This document shows positions 15,859-22,441 of a stretch of 35,526 bases of DNA, one piece after another. This DNA comes from Parvibaculum sp040882025. GTDB taxonomy: Bacteria; Pseudomonadota; Alphaproteobacteria; Parvibaculales; Parvibaculaceae. The stretch is taken from positions 1 through 35,526 of the forward strand of contig NZ_JBBECC010000058.1 of assembly GCF_040882025.1 (NCBI RefSeq), written 5' to 3'. Both the position numbers and the translations under genes were made by a program. Within the stretch, counting starts at the first letter, position 1. The number at the start of each line of letters is the position of its first letter. Under the pieces are notes generated by a model, which did no database searches, was not told the origin of the DNA, and saw only the letters and a list, made by a program, of their open reading frames with translations.

Positions 15859-16665
15859 CTAGAGCCTCAGCGTCGCGATTACCGGCGCATGATCCGACGC
15901 CCGCTCCCACCCCCGCGCTTCCTTCACAACCTTCATCGAGACAGGCGCATCGGCGAGTGCCGGCGTCACCCAGATGTGATCAAGGCGGCGGCCGCGATCG
16001 GCGGCGAGCCAATCCTTGGCACGGTAGCTCCACCAGGAATAGAGCTTCTCGGTGTCCGGCACGAAGCGGCGCATCACATCGACCCAGTCGTGCGAGGCGT
16101 AGAGCTCGTTCATCAGATCGACTTCGACGGGGGTGTGGCTGACGACTTTCAGCAATTGCTTGTGCGACCAGACGTCGTGTTCGAGCGGCGCGATGTTGAG
16201 GTCGCCGACAAGCACCATGCGGTTTTTCGATTTCGTCCTGTGGCCTTCATAGAGGCCTATCATCTCGCGCAGGAAAGCGAGCTTGTGGGCGAACTTCTCG
16301 TTGATCTCCGGATCGGGTTCGTCGCCGCCGGCCGGCACGTAGAAATTATGAACGCGCAGGCCGCCCGGAATGTCGAGATCGGCGGCGAGATGGCGGCAGT
16401 CGCCTTTTTCGCAAAACTCGCGCGCCTCGATTTTCTTGAAGGGGATGCGGCTTGCGATGGCGACGCCGTGATAGCCCTTCTGGCCGTTGATCGCGACATG
16501 TTCGTAGCCGGCCTTCCTGATCGCCTTCAGTGGAAAGGCGTCGTTGACGCATTTGATTTCCTGCAGGCAAAGAATGTCGGGCTTTTCCTGCTTCATGAGG
16601 CGTTCGACAAGTTCGATCCGCAGGCGGACGGAATTGATGTTCCAGGTCGCAATTTTCAGGTTCAC
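15859..16665 (-). CDS. xth: Exodeoxyribonuclease III / AP endonuclease
   Basis: A 268-aa Mg-dependent nuclease of the endonuclease/exonuclease/phosphatase superfamily. It incises abasic sites and trims 3' ends in base-excision repair. Motifs in order: KIATWNINSVR (catalytic Asn), ILCLQEIK (metal-binding Glu36), YHGVAIASR, MVLVGDLNIAP (Asp/Asn pair), and the C-terminal RRLDHIWVTP and ASDHAPVIATL with the catalytic Asp-His. The length is exactly that of E. coli XthA. It is preceded by an unknown gene on the same strand (30-nt gap), probably co-transcribed. The symbol xthA is also in use. Confidence 0.95.
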   Translation of the reverse strand: MNLKIATWNINSVRLRIELVERLMKQEKPDILCLQEIKCVNDAFPLKAIRKAGYEHVAINGQKGYHGVAIASRIPFKKIEAREFCEKGDCRHLAADLDIPGGLRVHNFYVPAGGDEPDPEINEKFAHKLAFLREMIGLYEGHRTKSKNRMVLVGDLNIAPLEHDVWSHKQLLKVVSHTPVEVDLMNELYASHDWVDVMRRFVPDTEKLYSWWSYRAKDWLAADRGRRLDHIWVTPALADAPVSMKVVKEARGWERASDHAPVIATLRL

Positions 16666-16695
16666 GGGGAGCGTCTTCCGATATGGCGGTGGGGT

Positions 16696-17319
16696 TCAGA
16701 AAATGTTGAGCGTCAGGCCGGCAATGCCGACGGGCCAGCGGCCGCGCGCGAAAAGCGAAAACTTGCGGCGGAAGGGATGGTCGCTGTCGGCCTCGACAAT
16801 CAGCGCCAGCGCCGCGCCATGCGCGGCATGAAGGGCGGCGCCGGCGGCAGCGTTCATCAGTTCCTCGTCCTCGACTTCCCAGAAGGCGGCCGCGTCGCGC
16901 ACGGCGTTGCCCAGGCGCTCGCCCAGCAGCGCCGAGACATGCGTCATTGCGATCGAAAGCCCGTCCTCGCTGAGACGCTCCAGCGCCTCGGCGGCAAGCG
17001 CGGCGCGCAGGCCCTCCTCGGCTTCCCAGTGCACGGGTTCGAAATCGAGCGTCGCGGCCGCGTCGGCGGCTTCGGCCCAGTCGCGCAGACGGGCGACCTC
17101 GGCATCGGGGAAACCCAGGCCGTCGAGCCAGGAGCGCGCCAGCGCGCGCGTCTCGGCATCGAGCGGGCGGCCGAGCTTCGAGAACCACGGCATGTTGACC
17201 GCTTCCTCGGCAAAGGCACGCAGACCCGCCAGTATCGGGATCTCCTCCTCGAGCCGCGTCAGCTCGGCATCGGAAATCGTCAAATGCGGTTCGCCGGGTT
17301 CGTCGAAGGGGCGCGACAT
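16696..17319 (-). CDS. Conserved hypothetical protein
   Basis: A 207-aa protein that I cannot assign. It is strongly helical and acidic (ISDAELTRLEEEIPILAGLRAF, AEVARLRDWAEAADAAATLDF) with an Ala-rich helix near the C-terminus (MNAAAGAALHAAHGAALALI), ending ARGRWPVGIAGLTLNIF. There is no signal peptide. The ATG at 17319 (MSRPFDEPGEPH) was chosen because upstream codons read through the intergenic RNA region and lack coding character. It lies 30 nt upstream of exonuclease III on the same strand, so the two are probably co-transcribed. A small-RNA terminator lies 74 nt upstream of its start. Confidence 0.65.
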   Translation of the reverse strand: MSRPFDEPGEPHLTISDAELTRLEEEIPILAGLRAFAEEAVNMPWFSKLGRPLDAETRALARSWLDGLGFPDAEVARLRDWAEAADAAATLDFEPVHWEAEEGLRAALAAEALERLSEDGLSIAMTHVSALLGERLGNAVRDAAAFWEVEDEELMNAAAGAALHAAHGAALALIVEADSDHPFRRKFSLFARGRWPVGIAGLTLNIF

Positions 17320-17392
17320 GAAATTTTCTGCAATGAGCGGGAATGACGCGAGTCGCGCCGTGGGGGAGCTTAACGGTATATGGGGCCAGCGC

Positions 17393-17549
17393 AAAAAGTT
17401 GCGCCCCGCCGGGGGGAGGCGAGGCGCAACCGCGCTGTTCGCGCGTGGACGCCGGGAGGGGAAAAACCGGCGTCAGAGAGGGCTTGAAGCGCCGTCACGG
17501 GTGAGCGGGGGGCAGATCACCCGGGCGGCTTATACGGCTTGGCCCTCAT
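17393..17549 (-). ncRNA. Candidate trans-acting small RNA with three C-rich stem-loops
   Basis: Reading the minus strand from about 17549 there are three successive hairpins. Hairpin one has stem CGGGTGA/TCACCCG (17517-17523 with 17498-17504) and loop UCUGCCCCCCGC. Hairpin two has stem GACGCCGG/CCGGCGTC (17467-17474 with 17448-17455) and loop UUUUUCCCCUC. Hairpin three has stem GTTGCGCC/GGCGCAAC (17423-17430 with 17398-17405), an inner CGCC/GGCG stem and loop UCCCCCC, and is followed directly by five U (17393-17397), a factor-independent terminator. No open frame lies inside. The C-rich loops could pair with Shine-Dalgarno sequences, as in the alphaproteobacterial CCUCC-motif small RNAs (alpha-r14/CcsR type). 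About 157 nt; the 5' end is inferred from the promoter. Confidence 0.65.
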
Positions 17550-17555
17550 GCAAAG

Positions 17556-17584
17556 TAAATAGGTGCGACCGGCCCGGCCTTCAA
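17556..17584 (-). promoter_or_regulatory. Sigma-70-type promoter of the small-RNA candidate
   Basis: On the minus strand TTGAAG (17579-17584) and TATTTA (17556-17561) are separated by exactly 17 nt. This places a start near 17549, just before the three-hairpin RNA. There is no protein start within reach downstream until 17319, beyond the terminator. Confidence 0.55.
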
Positions 17585-17593
17585 TACGGTTTG

Positions 17594-17614
17594 TTTACAT
17601 TTCCAAACTGTAAA
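17594..17614. promoter_or_regulatory. TTTACA-N9-TGTAAA palindrome upstream of the small-RNA promoter
   Basis: TTTACA (17594-17599) and TGTAAA (17609-17614) form a 21-bp dyad in an AT-rich patch that contrasts with the GC-rich surroundings. Its centre lies about 55 nt upstream of the predicted start, where LysR- or CRP-type activators often bind. Confidence 0.45.
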
Positions 17615-17675
17615 TTAATCCGTGTGACTCAATCTGAAATCACAATAAAATCAAAGACTTGAGGTTGGCGGCGCC

Positions 17676-17731
17676 CGCCCGGCGGCGGCCGGGCCGATGC
17701 GGCCGTTTGCCGCATCGGGTGCCGCCGGGCG
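17676..17731 (-). terminator. Long nested hairpin after the class III aminotransferase gene
   Basis: The outer arms CGCCCGGCGGC (17676-17686) and GCCGCCGGGCG (17721-17731) enclose an inner perfect 10-bp stem, CCGATGCGGC/GCCGCATCGG (17694-17703 with 17709-17718), with a 5-nt loop. It lies 15 nt past the aminotransferase stop. There is no U-tract, so it may be a 3'-end stabiliser or Rho-assisted terminator rather than an intrinsic one. Confidence 0.55.
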
Positions 17732-17745
17732 CTCCGGAACAGGGC

Positions 17746-19128
17746 TCAGGCAAGCCCGAGATCCTTTGCCGTCAGGTCGACGCAGCGGCGGGCCAGCGCA
17801 AAGAGCTCGTCCATTTCGCTTTCCGTGATCGTCAGCGGCGGGCTCAGCACCATGGTGTCGCCGATGGCGCGCATGATGAGGCCGTTTGCAAAGCAGTGAT
17901 TGCGGCAGGCCGCGCCGACGGTGCCGACGTCGGGAAATTTCCCGCGGGTCTTCTTGTCCTTCACCAGCTCGATCGCACCGAGCAGGCCGACGCCACGCGT
18001 ACCGCCGACCAGCGGATGGGCGTCGAGCTCGGCGAGCTTCTTCTGGAAATAGGCGCCGGTCGCGCCGCCGGCCTTTTCGACCAGCTTTTCCTTCTGCATC
18101 AGTTCGAGATTGGCGAGCGCGACCGCGCAAGCGACCGGGTGGCCCGAATAGGTGTAGCCATGCGCCATCTCCTCGTCGGAATTGAAGAGGACGTCGCCGA
18201 CACGCGCGCCGACGCCAACGGCGGCGATCGGCTGATAGCCGGAGGAGAGCCCCTTGGCCATGTTGATCATGTCGGGTTCGATGCCGTAGGTGTCCGAGCC
18301 GAACCAGTTGCCGGTGCGGCCGAAGCCGCAAATGACCTCGTCGATATGCAGCAGCACGTCGTATTTGCGGCAGATGCGCTGGATCTCTTCCCAATAGCCC
18401 TTGGGCGGAATGATGAGGCCGCCGGCGCCCTGCACGGGCTCGGCGACAAAGGCCGCGACGTTCTCGGGCCCGAGTTCAAGAATCCTTTCTTCAAGGCTCC
18501 GCGCGGCGAAAGCCCCATGTTCTTCCGGTGTGCGTTCGCCGCCTTCGGCAAACCAGTCCGGACATTCGACATGCACGAAGCCCGGCAGCGGCAGATCGAA
18601 TTGCGGATGGAGATGCGGCAGGCCCGACAGCGAAGCGGCCGCCAGCGTGACGCCGTGATAGGACTTCTTGCGGGCGATGAAGGTTTTCTTCTTCGGCTTG
18701 CCCATCAGGTTCCAGTAGTAGCGGATCAGCTTGATCGCGCTGTCGTTGCCTTCGGAACCGGAATTGGCGAAGAAGAAACGATCGATGCCCTTCGGACAAA
18801 CCTCCGCAAGCTTCTGCGAAAGTTCGGCGGCGTAGGGGTTCGTCGTCTGAAAGAAATTGTTGTAGTAGGACAATTCCTTCAGCGCCTTGTAGCCGGCCTG
18901 GGCCAGCTCCTCGCGCCCGTATCCCACCTGCACGCACCAGAGGCCGGCCATGCCGTCGATCAGGCGCTTGCCTTCCGAGTCGTAAAGCCAGACGCCCTCG
19001 GCATGGGTGATGACACGGGCGCCGGTCCCCGCGAGTTCCTTGTGCGTCGTGAAGGGATGGAGGTGATGGGCGGCATCCATCTCCTGCCAGCGTTTGGTCT
19101 GATTTGAAATCGCGGCGGTTTGCGACAT
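17746..19128 (-). CDS. Class III (omega) aminotransferase, putrescine/polyamine type
   Basis: A 460-aa fold-type I PLP enzyme that moves an amino group from an omega-amine such as putrescine or spermidine to pyruvate or 2-oxoglutarate. Seen: LYDSEGKRLIDGMAGLWCVQVGY, FFFANSGSEGNDSAIKL (cofactor phosphate site), IDEVICGFGRTGNWFGSD (Asp263 pairs with the PLP ring nitrogen) and MAKGLSSGYQPIAA with the Schiff-base Lys292. GGAG precedes the ATG by 8 nt. The adjacent PuuA-like and PuuD-like genes point to polyamine catabolism, resembling SpuC of pseudomonads. Beta-alanine or taurine as substrate cannot be excluded. Confidence 0.88.
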   Translation of the reverse strand: MSQTAAISNQTKRWQEMDAAHHLHPFTTHKELAGTGARVITHAEGVWLYDSEGKRLIDGMAGLWCVQVGYGREELAQAGYKALKELSYYNNFFQTTNPYAAELSQKLAEVCPKGIDRFFFANSGSEGNDSAIKLIRYYWNLMGKPKKKTFIARKKSYHGVTLAAASLSGLPHLHPQFDLPLPGFVHVECPDWFAEGGERTPEEHGAFAARSLEERILELGPENVAAFVAEPVQGAGGLIIPPKGYWEEIQRICRKYDVLLHIDEVICGFGRTGNWFGSDTYGIEPDMINMAKGLSSGYQPIAAVGVGARVGDVLFNSDEEMAHGYTYSGHPVACAVALANLELMQKEKLVEKAGGATGAYFQKKLAELDAHPLVGGTRGVGLLGAIELVKDKKTRGKFPDVGTVGAACRNHCFANGLIMRAIGDTMVLSPPLTITESEMDELFALARRCVDLTAKDLGLA

Positions 19129-19202
19129 GACGTCTGCTCCGTTTCCGAATGAAAGAAATTCGCGGAAGGCGCGGGCGGCGAGCGCCCGCGGGCGGAGCGG
19201 GT

Positions 19203-19295
19203 CTAAGGATTGTAGCCGATGCGCGCGCAGAGGATCAGCAGCTCGCGCTTGGCAAGCCGCATCCTTGCGGCGGGTGTGAAGGCATCGCTGGTCAT
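19203..19295 (-). CDS. Possible 30-aa leaderless small ORF
   Basis: In the 214-nt gap between the ligase and aminotransferase genes a 30-codon frame reads MTSDAFTPAARM..., then RLAKRELLILCARIGYNP and stop: basic, amphipathic and plausible as a protein. A perfect TATAAT (19302-19307, minus strand) ends 6 nt before the ATG, so a transcript could begin at the start codon itself, with no leader or ribosome-binding site. The -35 region is weak. Coding status is unproven; it could equally be chance. Confidence 0.3.
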   Translation of the reverse strand: MTSDAFTPAARMRLAKRELLILCARIGYNP

Positions 19296-19342
19296 GAGGC
19301 GATTATAGGCGAAGCGGCGCCCGGAGACCAGAAGGCTTCGCC

Positions 19343-20725
19343 TCACACGTTCAGCAACAAATGCTCGCGTTCCCAAGCCGAGATCACCTGCTGATAGGCT
19401 TCGTGTTCGGTCAGCTTGACGTCCATATAGACTTGCACGAAATCGGCGCCGAGCACTTCCTTCAGTTCGGACGCGGTGCGCAGATTGTCGAGGGCGTCGA
19501 GCAAATGGCGCGGCAGCGCGTAGCGCTTGCTGTCATAGGCGTTGCCGGTCATCTCCTTGGTCGGCTTCAAATCCTCGATCATGCCGATATAGCCGCAGGC
19601 GAGCGACGTCGCGATGGCGAGATAGGGATTGGCGTCGGCGCCGGGCACGCGGTTCTCGATCCGGCGGCCGGTGCGTTTGGCTTCCGGCACACGCAGGCCC
19701 ACCGTGCGGTTTTCGTGGCCCCAATGAGTGTTGATGGGGGCTGCGTGATCGCGAACGATGCGGCGATAGGAATTGACGTTGGGCGCAAGCAGCGCCATCG
19801 CGTCGGGCAGGAATTTCTGCAGGCCCGCGATATAGGAGAGGAAGAGTTTCGTGTCCTTTCCGGCCTTGGTCGCAAAAAGATTGTCACCGGTCTCGTTGTC
19901 GATAATCGACTGATGGATATGCATCGCGCTGCCGGGCTCGCCCTCGTAAGGCTTTGCCATGAAGGTTGCATAGATGCCGTGGCGCAGCGCCGCCTGGCGC
20001 ATGGTGCGCTTGAAGAGGAAAGCCTGATCGGCGATCTCGAGCGGATCGCCATGATCGAAATTGATCTCGACCTGGGCGGCGCCCGATTCATGGATCAGCG
20101 TGTCGATGTCGAGATCCTGCGCCTCGCAGAAATCGTACATGTCCTCGAAGATCGGATCGAACTCGTTGACCGCGTCGATACCGTAGGATTGCCGTGCCGT
20201 TTCCTGACGGCCATTGGCGCCGACGGGCGGCTCCAGCGGATAGTCGGGATCGATGTTCTTCGCCGCCAGATAAAACTCGATTTCGGGCGCGACGACCGGC
20301 TGCCAGCCCTTTTCGTCGAAAAGCGCCAGCACCCGCTTCAGCACGTTGCGCGGCGCGATCGGCACCGGGCGTCCGTCGCGATAATTGGCGTCGCAGATGA
20401 TCTGCGCCGTCGGTTCGTCGTACCAGGGCACGACGCGCACGGTCGCGGGATCGGGATCGAGGATGATGTCGGGCTCGATGTCGCCGAGGAAATCGCTGTC
20501 GATATAGTCGCCGGTCACGGTCTGGCCAAAAATCGATTCCGGCAGCTTCAACGAGCGTTCGTTGAGGCCGGTAATGAACTTCCGTGTCGGGATGATCTTG
20601 CCGCGTGCGATACCCGCCATATCCGAGACCATGCATTCGACCTCGGTGATGCGGCGGTCCTTAAGCCACTTGACCAGATCTTCCGTGCTGCCGACCTTCG
20701 CCGGTTTTTCCTCGCCCATCTCCAT
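19343..20725 (-). CDS. Glutamine synthetase family protein (gamma-glutamylpolyamine synthetase-like)
   Basis: A 460-aa glutamine-synthetase-fold ligase. PuuA/SpuI-type members join glutamate to putrescine or another amine using ATP. Seen: EVECMVSDMAGIARGKIIPTRKF (typical of the PuuA subgroup), VAPEIEFYL (metal-binding Glu), GSAMHIHQSI, NSYRRI and ENRVPGADANPYLAIATSLA. The family's adenylylation-type regulation is not expected in this subgroup. AAGG precedes ATG 20725; a second ATG lies two codons on. The start overlaps the end of the PuuD-like gene by 65 nt, so both are co-transcribed and probably translationally coupled. A true GlnA is unlikely given the subgroup motif and neighbours. Confidence 0.88.
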   Translation of the reverse strand: MEMGEEKPAKVGSTEDLVKWLKDRRITEVECMVSDMAGIARGKIIPTRKFITGLNERSLKLPESIFGQTVTGDYIDSDFLGDIEPDIILDPDPATVRVVPWYDEPTAQIICDANYRDGRPVPIAPRNVLKRVLALFDEKGWQPVVAPEIEFYLAAKNIDPDYPLEPPVGANGRQETARQSYGIDAVNEFDPIFEDMYDFCEAQDLDIDTLIHESGAAQVEINFDHGDPLEIADQAFLFKRTMRQAALRHGIYATFMAKPYEGEPGSAMHIHQSIIDNETGDNLFATKAGKDTKLFLSYIAGLQKFLPDAMALLAPNVNSYRRIVRDHAAPINTHWGHENRTVGLRVPEAKRTGRRIENRVPGADANPYLAIATSLACGYIGMIEDLKPTKEMTGNAYDSKRYALPRHLLDALDNLRTASELKEVLGADFVQVYMDVKLTEHEAYQQVISAWEREHLLLNV

Positions 20726-21557
20726 GGGGCACCTTGCTTTCCTGTGTCGCCGTTTCGTTCGCGGCCGCTTCGCGCACCGCATCTCCAAATGCCCGGAAAA
20801 GTTTCTGCGAGACGGGGTTCTCCCAGTAGCGCCATTCCGGATGCCACTGCACGCCGAGCGCGAAACCTTTCGCCTCCGTCACGCGCACCGCCTCGATCGT
20901 GCCGTCCGCGGCGCGACCCTCGACCGTCAACCCGGGCCCAAGCCGCGCAATGCCCTGGCCGTGCAGCGAATTGACGGAAAGTTTCGACGCGCCGAGCAGG
21001 CGCTCGAAGGCGCCGCCCGCCGTCAACGTCACGTCATGGACGGGACCGTATTGGGTTTCGAGCGGATCGTCCTTCTTCTCGCGATGGTCGAAGCGCGGCG
21101 CGAAACCTTCTTCGCCCGGCTCTTCCTGCAAATGCTGATGGAGCGTGCCGCCGAAGGCGACGTTCAGCTCCTGAAAGCCGCGACAGACCGCGAAAAACGG
21201 CACGGCGCGGTCGACACAGGCGCGGATCAGATCGAGCGTCAACGCGTCGCGCTGGCGGTCCAGCAACACGCCTTCGCGTGGCGGCGAGCCGCCATAGAGT
21301 TCCGGGTGAACGTTCGAATGCGAGCCGGTCAGGAAGATGCCGTCGCAAAGGGCGAAGATTTCCTCAAGCCCGGTGGCTGTGTCGAAGGGCTCCCGCGGTA
21401 CCGGCAGCAACACGGGCTGGCAGCCGGCGCCGCCATCGACGGCGGCGATGTATTTCTCGCCGACAGCGTGAAAGGGATGCGGCCCCAGCATCTTGACGTC
21501 GCAGGGCACGCCAACAATCGGGCGGCGGCGCGCGGGTTTCGGGGATTTCCGGGTCAT
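20661..21557 (-). CDS. Gamma-glutamyl-GABA hydrolase-like class I glutamine amidotransferase
   Basis: A 298-aa cytoplasmic hydrolase of the PuuD family, which releases glutamate from gamma-glutamyl-GABA, a late step of the gamma-glutamylated putrescine route. Catalytic parts are visible: the nucleophile Cys125 in FFAVCRGFQELNVAFGG and the His239/Glu241 pair in GVQWHPEWRY. FLTGSHSNVHPELYGG is also typical of the family. The C-terminus extends about 35 residues beyond the usual family end as a Lys/Gly-rich tail that overlaps the start of the ligase gene; this tail may be dispensable. It is the first gene of the putative polyamine operon. Confidence 0.88.
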   Translation of the reverse strand: MTRKSPKPARRRPIVGVPCDVKMLGPHPFHAVGEKYIAAVDGGAGCQPVLLPVPREPFDTATGLEEIFALCDGIFLTGSHSNVHPELYGGSPPREGVLLDRQRDALTLDLIRACVDRAVPFFAVCRGFQELNVAFGGTLHQHLQEEPGEEGFAPRFDHREKKDDPLETQYGPVHDVTLTAGGAFERLLGASKLSVNSLHGQGIARLGPGLTVEGRAADGTIEAVRVTEAKGFALGVQWHPEWRYWENPVSQKLFRAFGDAVREAAANETATQESKVPHGDGRGKTGEGRQHGRSGQVA

Positions 21558-21639
21558 GCGGGTTCAAATTACCACGCCGGACCCATGCGCGGTCAAGGTG
21601 CGGCAACCGCAAGCTGTCGAGGATATTCGACGGAAAGGC

Positions 21640-22344
21640 TTATCTTTTGCCGCCGACGGCCGGGCGCTGGTCGTCGCGCAGCGTGAAAAGCGCGTTGTCG
21701 GCGCGGATGCCCGACTGGACATTGCGCAGCGCCACCGTGGTTTGCAGGCCCTGCGCGTCGGTCACGACCCATTGGCGAAGCTGCATGTTGGGCTGGTCGA
21801 AAATCAGCGTGATCTGGCCGGGCGCCTCGCCGGTGCGGTCGGCCAGCGTGATCAGCAAGGCGCCGGGCTGGCTTTCGACATTGAGCACGCGCGCGCTTTT
21901 CGCAAGGTCGACATCGGCGGCCAGAAACAGGCTGAGCGGGGTCGAGGCGATCGGATAGCGCTGAGCGGGCGAGGTGCTGTCCTTGACAGCGACCCAGGTG
22001 CCGTCAGCCACGACGAGCAGATTGTCCGGGGGCTGATATTCGAAACGCAGACGGCCGGGACGGCGCAGATAGAACTTGCCCTCGGCGACCGAACCGTCGG
22101 GGCCGAGCTGCAGGAAATCGCCCTGCATGTTTTCGAGCGCGGCCAGATAGGCGCTTGCCGCATCGAGCGCCGCCTCGTCGCTCCGGACGGGCTCGGCCGC
22201 ATCCGCCGCCGCTTCGGCGCGCGTGCTTCCCACCGCGCTGACGAAGGCCAGGATCAGCATGCCGATGCCAACCGCGGCGGCGGCAAACAGCATTCCCTGA
22301 CGGATGCGATGGTTGTCTTCCAAGTTTCTCATGGCAATGAACAT
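21640..22344 (-). CDS. lolA: LolA-like outer-membrane lipoprotein carrier
   Basis: A 234-aa periplasmic lipoprotein chaperone of the LolA type, which ferries lipoproteins from LolCDE to the outer membrane. The N-terminus has a hydrophobic export segment (GMLFAAAAVGIGMLILAFVSAVG) and a STRAEA cleavage-like region. The domain shows LENMQGDFLQLGPDGSVAEGKFYLRRPGRLRFEYQPP, the usual LolA signature, then LLVVADGTWVAV and PLSLFLA. ATG 22344 has AGG at 7-nt spacing; ATG 22332 is an alternative. The gene follows ftsK by 97 nt on the same strand, an order common in alphaproteobacteria. A dedicated lolB is not in the window. Confidence 0.87.
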   Translation of the reverse strand: MFIAMRNLEDNHRIRQGMLFAAAAVGIGMLILAFVSAVGSTRAEAAADAAEPVRSDEAALDAASAYLAALENMQGDFLQLGPDGSVAEGKFYLRRPGRLRFEYQPPDNLLVVADGTWVAVKDSTSPAQRYPIASTPLSLFLAADVDLAKSARVLNVESQPGALLITLADRTGEAPGQITLIFDQPNMQLRQWVVTDAQGLQTTVALRNVQSGIRADNALFTLRDDQRPAVGGKR

Positions 22345-22441
22345 GGGCAACCTTTGTGGCAAAATCTGGAGGCAGGTTGGGCGTTTTGGCGACGCTGTCT
22401 TATCGGAACATTAACGGCCGGGCTTCTCTTTCCGTCGGACG

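Noticed and set aside
15889..17346. A 485-codon plus-strand frame
   Set aside because: Antisense to exonuclease III and the neighbouring gene; crosses their intergenic gap without domain signals.
17659..19107. A 482-codon plus-strand frame
   Set aside because: Antisense to the class III aminotransferase, whose PLP lysine and Asp motifs are intact.
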